From: Stenotrophomonas terrae
Lineage (GTDB): Bacteria > Pseudomonadota > Gammaproteobacteria > Xanthomonadales > Xanthomonadaceae
Length of the DNA stretch: 57,419 nt
Assembly (NCBI RefSeq): GCF_001431465.1
Contig: NZ_LDJJ01000053.1
Coordinates: 1 to 57,419 of the forward strand
Direction: 5' to 3'
Shown here: in pieces, positions 17,385 to 27,295 of the stretch
Position numbering within the stretch: the stretch's first letter is position 1
How the letters are laid out: every line of letters starts with the position of its first letter
The notes under the pieces: model-generated
Databases searched by the model: none
Told to the model about the DNA's origin: nothing
What the model saw: the letters and a program-made list of their open reading frames with translations, nothing else
Translations under genes and position numbers: made by a program

Positions 17385-17828
17385 ATGTCCAGTTCAAAAC
17401 TGCGCCTCGGGCGTGTATCGCTGCCCAACAACATCTATTCAATCACCACGGTGACCGCGGGGCGGGCGCCGCTCTTCGCTCTGCCCGAAAACGCAGAGGC
17501 GTTGATAGAGGTGCTTCAAGATTGCGAGCTTGCAGGTATCAGCCAGAACCTGGCTTGGGTGGTGATGCCCGATCACTTGCATTGGTTGCTGCAGCTTCAA
17601 TCCGGTTCGCTGGGCGCGTGCTTGCAACGGCTGAAGTCGCGCTCAGCAAGGTCCATTGGCGGCGCCGGTTCGATCTGGCAGACGGGCTATCACGATCATG
17701 CGATCAGGCAGGATGAATCATTGCGGGGCGTGGCCAATTACCTGCTGCACAATCCGGTCAGGGCAGGGCTGTGCGAACAGCCGCAGGATTACCCCTATGC
17801 CTGGAGCAGATGGGGCTGGCAGCTCTGA
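17385..17828 (+). CDS. REP-associated tyrosine transposase (RAYT, Y1/IS200-like)
   Basis: RAYTs are single-copy HUH-fold nucleases that bind and cleave REP hairpins and are thought to spread them; they are domesticated relatives of IS200/IS605 transposases. The 147-residue product has the HUH motif H64-L-H66 (in VVMPDHLHWLLQL) and the candidate catalytic tyrosine Y102 (in WQTGYHDHAIR), followed by the family's YLLHNPVRAGL. Flanking REP copies on both sides (17111-17327 and 17830-17898) support the assignment. The start ATG 17385 was chosen by family N-terminus; no strong ribosome site is visible, which is consistent with low expression. Confidence 0.92.
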   Translation: MSSSKLRLGRVSLPNNIYSITTVTAGRAPLFALPENAEALIEVLQDCELAGISQNLAWVVMPDHLHWLLQLQSGSLGACLQRLKSRSARSIGGAGSIWQTGYHDHAIRQDESLRGVANYLLHNPVRAGLCEQPQDYPYAWSRWGWQL

Positions 17829-17829
17829 T

Positions 17830-17898
17830 GTAGTGCCGAGCCATGCTCGGCAGGGGCGTTGCAGGTAAAGCCCAATGCCGAGCATGGCTCGGCACTAC
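17830..17898. repeat. SMAG-type REP inverted pair after the RAYT gene
   Basis: A direct copy (GTAG 17830-17833, arms 17834-17841 and 17845-17852) and an inverted copy (arms 17876-17883 and 17887-17894, CTAC 17895-17898) form a head-to-head pair. It lies between the convergent RAYT and DUF2127 genes and could also act as a bidirectional mRNA 3'-end. Confidence 0.92.
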
Positions 17899-17908
17899 AG
17901 GTGGAGCG

Positions 17909-18382
17909 TTAGCGCTTGTGGCGCTTGCCCAGGTCGCGCGCCAGTACCCAGACGACCAGCAGATTGACCGCCAGCAGCAGCCAGGAGGCCCAGCCGGGGT
18001 GTTTGACGATGGCGTAGAAGTCCAGCGGCAGGTACAGCGCCGCGGAGATGCAGCCCAGCCAGGACGCCCAGGCCTTGGCGCGCCACAGACCCCAGGCCTC
18101 GAGTGCACGCAGCAGCCCGTAGCCAACCAGTACGGCGGCGCCCAGGTGAACAGTGTCAGGGGTGATCATGCCCAGCAGCGACGAGAACGCGCCGTTCTCG
18201 GGGTCACCACCTGCGCGGTGGATCAGGGCATTGATGATGTTGCGAAGCGGAGCCGGCCCGGAGATCTCCAGGCCAGCCGCAGCGAGAAAGGCCAGTACGG
18301 CCTTTCCCGCTTCCAGCAGCGCGATGGCTGCCAGTCCCGGATGCGCGTGCGGATCCGGGTTGTAGGGCTTGTTGCTGGTCAC
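17909..18382 (-). CDS. DUF2127 family membrane protein
   Basis: This is a small inner-membrane protein of unknown function. The 157-residue product has about four hydrophobic spans (near residues 17-36, 77-95, 103-122 and 132-148), with the family-like GLAAIALLEAGKAVLAFLAA start and YLPLDFYAIVKHP motif. It starts with GTG only 4 bp after the typA stop, so it is probably translated by coupling from typA mRNA. No function can be inferred beyond a membrane location. The call rests on recognising the DUF2127 pattern. Confidence 0.8.
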   Translation of the reverse strand: MTSNKPYNPDPHAHPGLAAIALLEAGKAVLAFLAAAGLEISGPAPLRNIINALIHRAGGDPENGAFSSLLGMITPDTVHLGAAVLVGYGLLRALEAWGLWRAKAWASWLGCISAALYLPLDFYAIVKHPGWASWLLLAVNLLVVWVLARDLGKRHKR

Positions 18383-18386
18383 GCTA

Positions 18387-20231
<1,845 letters not shown>

Positions 20232-20278
20232 GCGAAAGACGGCCAGCCGGTGCCGTGAATGGGGAAAATGAGTTCGCC

Positions 20279-20307
20279 ATTATACCGGTATGTGGGCCAG
20301 ATGCGAA
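20279..20307 (-). promoter_or_regulatory. typA promoter
   Basis: On the - strand, TTCGCA (20307-20302) and TATAAT (20284-20279) are 17 bp apart: a perfect -10 and a 4/6 -35. The expected transcription start gives a leader of about 40 nt before typA. This is the best sigma70 match seen in the window. Confidence 0.75.
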
Positions 20308-20442
20308 AACTACTGTTCAGACTCGTCTGATGGCCTATTCAGCTTCCTCCAGTACAAGCTCTGGAAAGGGGGCAGCAGCACGGGCGGAGCCGGGTGTAAA
20401 CTATGCGGCTATTGAGAGACGTCTTCTTTACTAAGGATTTCC

Positions 20443-20937
20443 ATGTCCCTGATCGCCAATTTCGACACTTCCCGCGGCCCGATCAAGGTCGAGCTGTATG
20501 CCGACAAGGCACCGCTGACCGTGGCCAACTTCGTCAACCTGGTCAAGCATGGCTTCTATGACGGCCTGGCGTTCCACCGCGTGATCGCCGACTTCATGGT
20601 CCAGGGCGGCTGCCCGGAAGGCTCCGGCCGCGGTGGCCCGGGCTACCGTTTTGAAGATGAAACCAAGAACGGCGTGCGCCACGAGCGCGGCGTGCTGTCC
20701 ATGGCCAATGCCGGTCCGAACACCAACGGCAGCCAGTTCTTCATCACCCACATCAAGACCGATTGGCTCGATGGCAAGCACACCGTGTTTGGCAAGGTGC
20801 TCGAAGGCCTGGACGTGGTTGATGCGATCCAGCAGGGCGATGCGATCAACAAGATCACCCTGGAAGGCGATACCGACGCCGTGCTGGCCGCCAAGGCCGA
20901 CCGCGTCGCCGAGTGGAACAAGATCCTCGCCGCCTGA
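20443..20937 (+). CDS. ppiB: Peptidyl-prolyl cis-trans isomerase, cyclophilin type
   Basis: This protein catalyses proline isomerisation during protein folding. The 164-residue protein is a single cyclophilin domain without a signal peptide, so it is the cytoplasmic PpiB form. Catalytic and ligand residues are present: the arginine of [13 protein letters not shown] (near residue 46) and the [16 protein letters not shown] block (near residue 87). It runs divergently from typA. AAGGAT lies before ATG 20443, and a terminator follows the stop. Confidence 0.96.
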   Translation: MSLIANFDTSRGPIKVELYADKAPLTVANFVNLVKHGFYDGLAFHRVIADFMVQGGCPEGSGRGGPGYRFEDETKNGVRHERGVLSMANAGPNTNGSQFFITHIKTDWLDGKHTVFGKVLEGLDVVDAIQQGDAINKITLEGDTDAVLAAKADRVAEWNKILAA

Positions 20938-20946
20938 TTGACTCCG

Positions 20947-20974
20947 ACGGCCACCTGCCCAGGTGGCCGTTTCT
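20947..20974 (+). terminator. Terminator after ppiB
   Basis: ACGGCCACCT (20947-20956), loop GCCC and AGGTGGCCGT (20961-20970) form a perfect 10-bp stem followed by TTCTG. The T-run is short, so termination may be incomplete. Confidence 0.7.
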
Positions 20975-21049
20975 GATTGCAGCCTGGCCGATGCGCCCGC
21001 GTCTGCCAGGCCTTACCCCCACAAACGCTTCTTAGCAGAGGAAACCCCC

Positions 21050-22033
21050 ATGAAAGCACCCGTTCGTGTTGCCGTAACCGGCGCTGCCGGCAATATCGGT
21101 TATGCACTGCTGTTCCGCATTGCTTCCGGTGAAATGCTGGGCAAGGACCAGCCGGTCATCCTGCAGCTGCTCGAAATCGACAACGAAAAGGCCCAGGCCG
21201 CCCTGCAGGGTGTGGTCATGGAACTGGAAGACTGCGCCTTCCCGCTGCTGGCCGGTGTGGTGACCACCGCTGACCCGCTGGTGGCCTTCAAGGACGTCGA
21301 CGTTGCCCTGCTGGTTGGCGCGCGTCCGCGCGGCCCGGGCATGGAGCGCAAGGATCTGCTGCTGGAAAACGCCAAGATCTTCACCGTGCAGGGCAAGGCC
21401 CTGAACGCCGTCGCCAAGCGTGACGTGAAGGTGCTGGTGGTCGGCAACCCGGCCAACACCAATGCCTACATCGCGATGAAGTCGGCTCCGGACCTGAACC
21501 CGAAGAACTTCACCGCCATGCTGCGCCTGGACCACAACCGCGCCCTGAGCCAGCTGGCTGCCAAGACCGGCAAGACGGTCGAGAGCTTCGAGCACTTCAC
21601 CGTGTGGGGCAACCACAGCCCGACCATGTACCCGGACTACCGCTTCGCCACCACCGGCGGCGCCAAGGTCGGCGATCTGATCAACGATCAGGAATGGAAC
21701 GCCAACACCTTCATCCCGACCGTCGGCAAGCGTGGTGCGGCCATCATCGCCGCCCGTGGCCTGTCCTCGGCCGCTTCGGCTGCCAATGCCGCCATCGACC
21801 ACGTGCATGACTGGGTGCTGGGCAGCAACGGCAAGTGGGTGACCATGGGCGTGCCGTCCGACGGTTCCTACGGCATTCCGGAAGGCGTCGTGTTCGGCTT
21901 CCCGGTCACCACCGAGAACGGCCAGTACACCATCGTCAAGGATCTGCCGATCGACGACTTCTCCAAGAAGTACATCGACATCACTCTGGGCGAGCTGGAA
22001 GAAGAGCGCGCTGGCGTGGCCGACCTGCTGTAA
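21050..22033 (+). CDS. mdh: Malate dehydrogenase
   Basis: This is the TCA-cycle enzyme that interconverts malate and oxaloacetate with NAD. The 327-residue product has the Rossmann signature [21 protein letters not shown], the substrate-loop arginines in [15 protein letters not shown], and catalytic [13 protein letters not shown] with the active-site histidine in [12 protein letters not shown]. Length and pattern place it with the cytosolic-type MDH used by many beta- and gammaproteobacteria, distinct from E. coli Mdh. The frame is open to 20963; ATG 21050, after an AGAGGAAA site, was chosen. A strong terminator follows. Confidence 0.97.
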   Translation: MKAPVRVAVTGAAGNIGYALLFRIASGEMLGKDQPVILQLLEIDNEKAQAALQGVVMELEDCAFPLLAGVVTTADPLVAFKDVDVALLVGARPRGPGMERKDLLLENAKIFTVQGKALNAVAKRDVKVLVVGNPANTNAYIAMKSAPDLNPKNFTAMLRLDHNRALSQLAAKTGKTVESFEHFTVWGNHSPTMYPDYRFATTGGAKVGDLINDQEWNANTFIPTVGKRGAAIIAARGLSSAASAANAAIDHVHDWVLGSNGKWVTMGVPSDGSYGIPEGVVFGFPVTTENGQYTIVKDLPIDDFSKKYIDITLGELEEERAGVADLL

Positions 22034-22059
22034 CAGCGGGCAGTTGACGTAGTGCAAGC

Positions 22060-22091
22060 AACGGGGAGGCTTCGGCTTCCCCGTTTTTTGT
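22060..22091 (+). terminator. Terminator after mdh
   Basis: AACGGGGAGGC (22060-22070), a TTCG tetraloop and GCTTCCCCGTT (22075-22085) form an 11-bp stem with one G-U pair, followed by six or more T. A textbook rho-independent terminator. Confidence 0.95.
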
Positions 22092-22103
22092 TTGTTGTTC
22101 GTC

Positions 22104-22356
22104 GTAGAGCGTAGCCATGCTGCGCTGAGGCTTTACCGGTAAATCCCCTTGTAGTGCCGAGCCACGCTCGGCAGGGGCTCTACCGGTGAAGCCCCTGCCG
22201 AGCACGGCTCGGCACTGCGCTCCCTCCCTTTCGCGAAGCGAAGGGGAGGGTTGGGGAGGGGTAGCTGCTCGCCGGCTGAGACGAGCATGATCGGAAGTTG
22301 TGAGTGCCGCTTCCACATGCGTGGCAAGGCCCCTGCCGAGCATTGCTCGGCACTAC
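22104..22356. repeat. Cluster of SMAG-type REPs plus a second hairpin family
   Basis: This 338-bp gap contains a degenerate SMAG copy (22104-22126), a good copy (GTAG 22151, arms 22155-22162 and 22166-22173), an inverted copy (22196-22214), and another inverted copy (22334-22352, CTAC to 22356). Between them, 22222-22250 is a 13-bp stem (CCCTCCCTTTCGC, loop GAA) followed by TTGGGGAGGGG, which resembles the CCCCTCTCCCG family in layout. No gene was seen in the gap. Confidence 0.88.
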
Positions 22357-22371
22357 ATTTTGTTTTTGGAC

Positions 22372-22995
22372 ATGACTGACAAGATCGCGCTGCATTACAT
22401 CGACGAGGCATTGCTGGTGGCCGAAAAGCCGGCCGGCCTGTTGTCCGTGCCCGGGCGACTGGCGGAAAACCAGGACTGCGTCGTGTCGCGCCTGCAGCTG
22501 GACTATGCGGATGCATTGACCGTGCACCGGCTGGACCAGGTGACCTCGGGCTTGATGCTCTACGCGCGTGGCAAGCCGGTGCAGATCGCCCTGTCCAAGC
22601 AGTTCGAGCAGCGTCAGGTCAGCAAGCGCTATGAAGCGCTGGTGCAGGGCCTGGTCGAGGGCGAGGCCGGCGAGATCAATCTGCCGCTGATCTGCGACTG
22701 GCCGAACCGTCCCAAGCAGATGGTGAGTTTTGAACTGGGCAAGCCTTCGTTGACGCGTTGGCGGGTGTTGGCGCGCGATACGGCGGCGCAGACCACACGG
22801 CTTGAGCTGGAGCCGGTGACCGGGCGCAGTCATCAATTGCGCCTGCATCTGGCCAGCATCGGGCATCCCATCGTGGGCGATGTGATGTACGACGCGCAGC
22901 CTGCGCTGCGGGTGTGCCTGCATGCGCGGCGTTTGGAGCTTGTGCATCCGCTTACCGGTGTGGCGTTGGCGTTTGTTTCGGAATGTCCTTTCTAA
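22372..22995 (+). CDS. rluA: Dual-specificity pseudouridine synthase RluA
   Basis: In E. coli RluA makes pseudouridine 746 in 23S rRNA and 32 in some tRNAs. The 207-residue product has the catalytic HRLDQVTSG motif (aspartate near residue 55), the RluA-specific LPLICDWPNRPKQ block, and the C-terminal GRSHQLRLHLASIGHPIVGD signature. There is no S4 domain, which fits RluA and not RluC/D. The frame is open upstream to 22300 through a REP element; ATG 22372 (MTDKIALHYIDEALLV) is the likely start. Confidence 0.93.
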   Translation: MTDKIALHYIDEALLVAEKPAGLLSVPGRLAENQDCVVSRLQLDYADALTVHRLDQVTSGLMLYARGKPVQIALSKQFEQRQVSKRYEALVQGLVEGEAGEINLPLICDWPNRPKQMVSFELGKPSLTRWRVLARDTAAQTTRLELEPVTGRSHQLRLHLASIGHPIVGDVMYDAQPALRVCLHARRLELVHPLTGVALAFVSECPF

Positions 22996-23002
22996 AAGCA
23001 AA

Positions 23003-23120
23003 AGCTTGCCCTCACCCCAACCCTCTCCCGCTCGCGGGAGAGGGCTAGTGCACTGGCGGCCGACGCGATCCGAGCCCCTCTCCCGTTTACGGGAGAGGGG
23101 TTGGGGTGAGGGCAAGCTCT
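23003..23120. repeat. Inverted pair of CCCCTCTCCCG-family repeat elements
   Basis: The left element (23003-23045) and right element (23067-23120) are mirror images: AGCTTGCCCTCACCCCAAC on the left matches GTTGGGGTGAGGGCAAGCT on the right. Each has its own hairpin of 10 to 11 bp (loops CT and TTTA). The right one shares its GATCCGAG lead-in and its trailer with the element at 122-172. The pair lies between rluA and prpE and could fold into a long cruciform. Confidence 0.9.
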
Positions 23121-23219
23121 GGCTTTTTGGCCTTTGGTCTTAAGACCATCGTCGCAGGGAGCCGACCCTATCCCCCGGACTATGCTCGACAAACAACCAG
23201 GCAGTTACCGGAGGGTGTC

Positions 23220-25100
23220 GTGCAGTACGAGCAGATCTACCGCCGTTCCATTGAAGAGCCGGAAGCTTTCTGGGCCGAAGAAGCCAAGGCCATTCATTGG
23301 CACCGCCCGCCGCAGCAGATCCTGGACTACAGCAATCCACCATTCCGCCGCTGGTTCGTGGGTGGCGAAACCAACCTCTGCTACAACGCGGTGGACCGGC
23401 ACCTTGCCGAACGCGGCGACCAGCTGGCGCTGGTAGCCATCTCCACCGAAACCAATGTCACCCGTGAGCTGACCTATCGCGAGCTGTACCGCGAAGTGAA
23501 TGCCTTCGCTGCGGTGTTGCTCAAGCTCGACGTCGGCCGTGGTGATCGCGTTGTCATCTACATGCCGAACATGGCCGAGGCAGTATTTGCGATGCTGGCC
23601 TGTGCACGTATCGGTGCGGTGCACTCGGTGGTGTTCGGCGGTTTCGCTGCGCACAACCTGGCACTGCGTATCGACGACGCGGCGCCGAAGCTGCTGATTG
23701 CCGCCGATGCCGGCATGCGCGGTGGCAAGGTCATCCCGTACAAGGCGATGGTGGATGCCGCCTGCGCAGAAGCGCGCACGCCGCCAGCGAAAGTACTGAT
23801 CGTTTCGCGCGGACTGGATGCGGCCGAACCGCGCATCGCCGGCCGCGACGAAGACTATGCCGCGCTGCGTGCACAGCTCGGTGATGTCGAGGTGCCGGTG
23901 CAATGGCTGGAGTCCAACGAGCCAAGCTATCTGCTATATACCTCCGGCACCACCGGCAAGCCCAAGGGTGTGCAACGTGACGTTGGCGGCTATGCGGTGG
24001 CGATGGTGCAGTCGATGCGTACGGTGTTTGATTGCGGGCCGGGCCAGGTGATGTTTTCCACCTCCGATGTCGGCTGGGCGGTGGGGCATTCGTACAATGT
24101 GTACGGCCCGTTGATCGGCGGCTGCACCTCCTTGTTGTACGAAGGACTGCCGATCAATCCCGATGCAGGCATCTGGTGGGCGCTGTGCGAGCAATACGGT
24201 GTGCGCACGATGTTCTCCTCGCCAACCGCTATCCGCGTTTTGAAAAAGCACGACATCGACTTCATCAACCGGCATGACCTGTCGGAGCTGAAATACCTGT
24301 TCCTGGCCGGCGAACCCCTGGACGAGCCGACCGCGCAGTGGATCAGCGGTGCCTTGCGCAAGCCGGTGATCGACAACTACTGGCAGACCGAGACCGGCTG
24401 GCCGGCGTTGACATTGTTGCCGGGGCTGGAGATGAAGCCGGTGAAGTTCGGCTCGCCGGGTTTCCCCAATCTTGGCTACAAGATGAAGGTGATCGACGAA
24501 CAGAGTGGCGCCGAAGTCGCGCCCGGGCAGAAGGGCGTGCTGGTGATCCAGCCGCCGTTGCCGCCGGGCTGCATGAGCACGGTGTGGAACGATGACGAGC
24601 GTTTCCTCAAAAGTTATTTCAGCCACTTCAAGGAGCTGCTGTACAGCTCGCTGGACTGGGCCATCCGCGATGAGGAAGGCTATACCTTCATCCTCGGCCG
24701 CACCGACGATGTCATCAACGTGGCCGGTCACCGCCTGGGCACGCGCGAGATCGAAGAAGCCATCTCCGCCCATCCCCGCGTCGCCGAAGCAGCGGTTATC
24801 GGCGTGCACGATGAGTTGAAAGGGCAGGTGCCGCTGGTCTTCGTGACCTTGAAGCAGACCCGGGCGGACGACAACGCAGCGCAGCTGGCGGCGGAAATGG
24901 TGCAGCAGGTCACTCAATCCCTGGGTGCGGTGGCGCGCCCGGCCCATGTCCATATCGTCAATGCACTTCCCAAGACCCGTTCGGGTAAGCTGCTGAGGCG
25001 TTCACTGCAGGCATTGGCCGAACAGCGTGACCCCGGTGATCTGTCGACACTCGACGACCCGGGCGCACTGGAAGAAATCCGCCGCGTGCTGGGGAAATAG
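23220..25100 (+). CDS. prpE: Propionyl-CoA synthetase (acyl-CoA synthetase)
   Basis: This enzyme activates propionate, and less well acetate, to the CoA thioester via an acyl-AMP intermediate. The 626-residue length, the AMP-binding P-loop YTSGTTGKPKGV, NYWQTETGWP, GRTDDVINVAGHRLGTREIEEA and the C-terminal catalytic lysine in PKTRSGKLLRR fit the AcsA/PrpE group, and the overall pattern is closer to PrpE. The start is GTG 23220, with GGAGGG just upstream; no in-frame ATG fits. The methylcitrate-cycle genes prpB/C/D are not adjacent. Confidence 0.88.
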   Translation: MQYEQIYRRSIEEPEAFWAEEAKAIHWHRPPQQILDYSNPPFRRWFVGGETNLCYNAVDRHLAERGDQLALVAISTETNVTRELTYRELYREVNAFAAVLLKLDVGRGDRVVIYMPNMAEAVFAMLACARIGAVHSVVFGGFAAHNLALRIDDAAPKLLIAADAGMRGGKVIPYKAMVDAACAEARTPPAKVLIVSRGLDAAEPRIAGRDEDYAALRAQLGDVEVPVQWLESNEPSYLLYTSGTTGKPKGVQRDVGGYAVAMVQSMRTVFDCGPGQVMFSTSDVGWAVGHSYNVYGPLIGGCTSLLYEGLPINPDAGIWWALCEQYGVRTMFSSPTAIRVLKKHDIDFINRHDLSELKYLFLAGEPLDEPTAQWISGALRKPVIDNYWQTETGWPALTLLPGLEMKPVKFGSPGFPNLGYKMKVIDEQSGAEVAPGQKGVLVIQPPLPPGCMSTVWNDDERFLKSYFSHFKELLYSSLDWAIRDEEGYTFILGRTDDVINVAGHRLGTREIEEAISAHPRVAEAAVIGVHDELKGQVPLVFVTLKQTRADDNAAQLAAEMVQQVTQSLGAVARPAHVHIVNALPKTRSGKLLRRSLQALAEQRDPGDLSTLDDPGALEEIRRVLGK

Positions 25101-25241
25101 CACGCAGTTTGGCCGTCAGGCCACGGTGCGGTGGTGATCGCAAGGGGGCGGTAGGTGGGCAGCTGCGTTGCAGATTCCGGGGCGGGGGCTCCGGAAGCAT
25201 GCGCACCTAACGTATTGCGATGCACAAAAGAGGGAGGGGGA

Positions 25242-25721
25242 ATGGCATTCATTTATGCCAAGACGGCCGCTGGCCGCCTGGAGATCGAGAACCGTGGCTT
25301 GAAGCTGGCACCGGCATTGCGCTCGGTGCTGTTGCTGGTGGACGGGCAGCGCGATGAGCGCGAATTGCAGCAGATGGCGCAGGGCCTGCGCGCGCCGGAG
25401 GACGTATTGCAGCAACTGGCTGCCCTGCAGCTGATCGACGCGGTTGCTGGCAGTGCCGAGAAAGCACCGGTATTGCCGGTGACCACGCAGTTGGGCGACG
25501 ACCCGCTGCGCTACCAGCAGCTACGCGACTGGATGGCCGAATCGGTGCGCAAGCACCTGGGCCTGAAGGGCTATCTGATCCAGTTGAAGATCGACCGCAG
25601 CAAGACTGCCGTCAGCCTGGAACAACTGTGGCCGGAGCTGTCCACTGCGCTGGGCAAGGCCAAGAGCCCGGCGTTTGCCAGCCGCTGGTTGGAAGAAACG
25701 CGCGCACTGGTGGTGGGCTGA
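25242..25721 (+). CDS. Conserved hypothetical protein, possible winged-helix domain
   Basis: The 159-residue protein is of unknown function. There is no signal peptide or membrane span. Residues about 13-66 read as a short regulatory-type domain (GLKLAPALRSVLLLVDGQRD..., then a leucine-rich stretch ending LQLIDAV). This pattern, in which a line about a value or DGxR is followed by a two-helix L-rich segment, is seen in small winged-helix-like domains of betaproteobacterial and xanthomonad proteins. Residues 86-155 form a charged helical domain (RDWMAESVRKHLGLKGYLIQLKIDRS). A strong AGGGAGGGGG ribosome site precedes ATG 25242. The functional idea is inference only. Confidence 0.75.
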   Translation: MAFIYAKTAAGRLEIENRGLKLAPALRSVLLLVDGQRDERELQQMAQGLRAPEDVLQQLAALQLIDAVAGSAEKAPVLPVTTQLGDDPLRYQQLRDWMAESVRKHLGLKGYLIQLKIDRSKTAVSLEQLWPELSTALGKAKSPAFASRWLEETRALVVG

Positions 25722-25732
25722 TGCTGATGTGA

Positions 25733-25754
25733 CCACCGCCCGCAAGGGCGGTGG
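25733..25754. terminator. Hairpin after the 159-aa gene
   Basis: CCACCGCCC (25733-25741), loop GCAA and GGGCGGTGG (25746-25754) form a perfect 9-bp stem 12 nt after the stop. It lacks a T-run, so it could be a 3'-end stabiliser or a weak terminator. Confidence 0.5.
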
Positions 25755-25827
25755 CCAAGGCTGTGCGCAGGCTGCCGCGTTGCGTGGGCACTATGATGTG
25801 GGCTTGTCCTTCATTGGAGTGCCCTGC

Positions 25828-26889
25828 ATGACGCAGGAAGACAGCGGTCAGATCAGCACCGCGGGTTGGGATGCAATCAACGCGGCCATGGCTGCGCTGT
25901 ATCCGGGTCAGCAGCCGCGACATTTCGGCACCGTGCTGTCGCATACCCTGGGTGGCAACGATCCCCTGGATGGGATCAGCGTGTACTGGAGCGAAGCACC
26001 CCGTCCGCACTGGCATTACGTCAGCTACGGCTTTTCCGAGCTGTACGACAAGCAGAGCGACGATCCGCAGGAGAGCGGCTTCGGTTTTGAGCTGACTTTC
26101 CGCCTGGCCGCTGCGCCTGGTGAAAGCCAGCACGGCGAGCCGCCGGCCTGGCCGATGAACCTGATGCAGAATCTTGCGCGTTATGTGTTCAGCAGCGGCA
26201 ACGTGTTCGAAGCAGGGCATCATCTCGATGCCAATGGTCCGATCGCGCTGGATACCGATACCCAGCTGCGGCATCTGGCATTCGTCGCCGATCCGCAGTT
26301 GCCGGCAATCGCTACCGGCAACGGGCGCTTGAATTTCCTGCAGCTGGTCGGACTGACCGATGACGAGATGGCAGCGGTAAAGCGCTGGTCCACGCTCGGT
26401 GTGTTGACGGTGATGGAACCGGCGATGCCGCTGTGGATCACCGAGCTGGGCCGCGATTCACTGCTGCGCGATCCGGCGCTGGCGGCGCAGCTGGAGGCAG
26501 GCAGTCAGCGTGAGGGCTCCAGCACCGGCATGTTGTTCGTGGAGACCCTGGATTGGCGCGTTGAGGGTGCGACCACCACGTTGGTGCTGGGCGCCGGCCA
26601 GGTGCCCAGCGTGCTGGAACTGTTGCCACTGCGCCTGCATCACGACAAGCCTCTGGTGGTGCTTGGCAAGGACAGGCAGTGGCGGTTTGAACCGGGCCGC
26701 ATGGATGATCTGCAAACCGATGCCGACAGCGCACGCTGCGTGCTTTCCGATGCCACGTTGACCGCGTTGTTGGCTAGCGTGCGTGCCGAACGCGGTGTGT
26801 ATCCCTTGCCGGGTGGAAAGTTGCAGATCGAAGTGCGGCCGACGCTGCTGCGCGATGGACAGGGCGGCGTGATCCGCGAGATTGGTTGA
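25828..26889 (+). CDS. SUFU (suppressor of fused) domain protein
   Basis: Bacterial SUFU-family proteins share the fold of eukaryotic Suppressor of Fused; several are predicted immunity proteins of polymorphic toxin systems, but most are uncharacterised. The 353-residue product has the SUFU signature region at about residues 30-95 (GTVLSHTLGGNDPLDGISVYW, then HWHYVSYGFSELYDK and GFGFELTFRL). A C-terminal half of about 170 residues ends in GKLQIEVRPTLLRDGQGG. ATG 25828 is the best start, although the frame is open upstream. The stop overlaps the next gene by one base, so the two form a pair. No toxin gene is nearby, so an immunity role is only a possibility. Confidence 0.85.
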   Translation: MTQEDSGQISTAGWDAINAAMAALYPGQQPRHFGTVLSHTLGGNDPLDGISVYWSEAPRPHWHYVSYGFSELYDKQSDDPQESGFGFELTFRLAAAPGESQHGEPPAWPMNLMQNLARYVFSSGNVFEAGHHLDANGPIALDTDTQLRHLAFVADPQLPAIATGNGRLNFLQLVGLTDDEMAAVKRWSTLGVLTVMEPAMPLWITELGRDSLLRDPALAAQLEAGSQREGSSTGMLFVETLDWRVEGATTTLVLGAGQVPSVLELLPLRLHHDKPLVVLGKDRQWRFEPGRMDDLQTDADSARCVLSDATLTALLASVRAERGVYPLPGGKLQIEVRPTLLRDGQGGVIREIG

Positions 26890-27167
26890 TGGGCGCCATG
26901 AACAGTTCCCAGGAAGCACCAGTCAAAGACATGGGCGTTATCTGCAGCTTGGCAGAGCATCCGGATGGCTCATTGAGGGTGATCCTTGATGATGCGGCCA
27001 GGATGAACGGGGAGCCGGGCAGGTGGGCTTATAAAAATTTGTTCACGTTCAAGGATTACCCAGCAGGCGAGCTCAACGACCTTGCAGCGCTTTCTCAGGC
27101 TGAGCTGGCCGATTTCGGTTTCAACGTGCTGCTGCGCTTGCTTGCGAGCAACGGACTGATCCGCTGA
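26889..27167 (+). CDS. Hypothetical protein (92 aa) coupled to the SUFU gene
   Basis: This is a small protein of unknown family. It starts at ATG 26889 inside the TGA of the SUFU gene (TGATG overlap); ATG 26898 is an alternative. The sequence is acidic, has no signal peptide or membrane span, and ends with an amphipathic segment (ALSQAELADFGFNVLLRLLASNGLIR). Tight coupling suggests it works with, or is regulated together with, the SUFU protein. The two aromatic-rich stretches (RWAYKNLFTFKDYP) suggest a folded domain. No function is proposed. Confidence 0.7.
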   Translation: MGAMNSSQEAPVKDMGVICSLAEHPDGSLRVILDDAARMNGEPGRWAYKNLFTFKDYPAGELNDLAALSQAELADFGFNVLLRLLASNGLIR

Positions 27168-27295
27168 ATAATTATCCAAACCAAGCCCGCTTTGCAGGTT
27201 GGCTCAAGTATCGGATGGTTCGATTGCAGCGAACGATGCAAGGCGATTGCTGGTTTAGGTTGCTGGACTCGCTAGCGGCCATAGGATGCTGTGAG

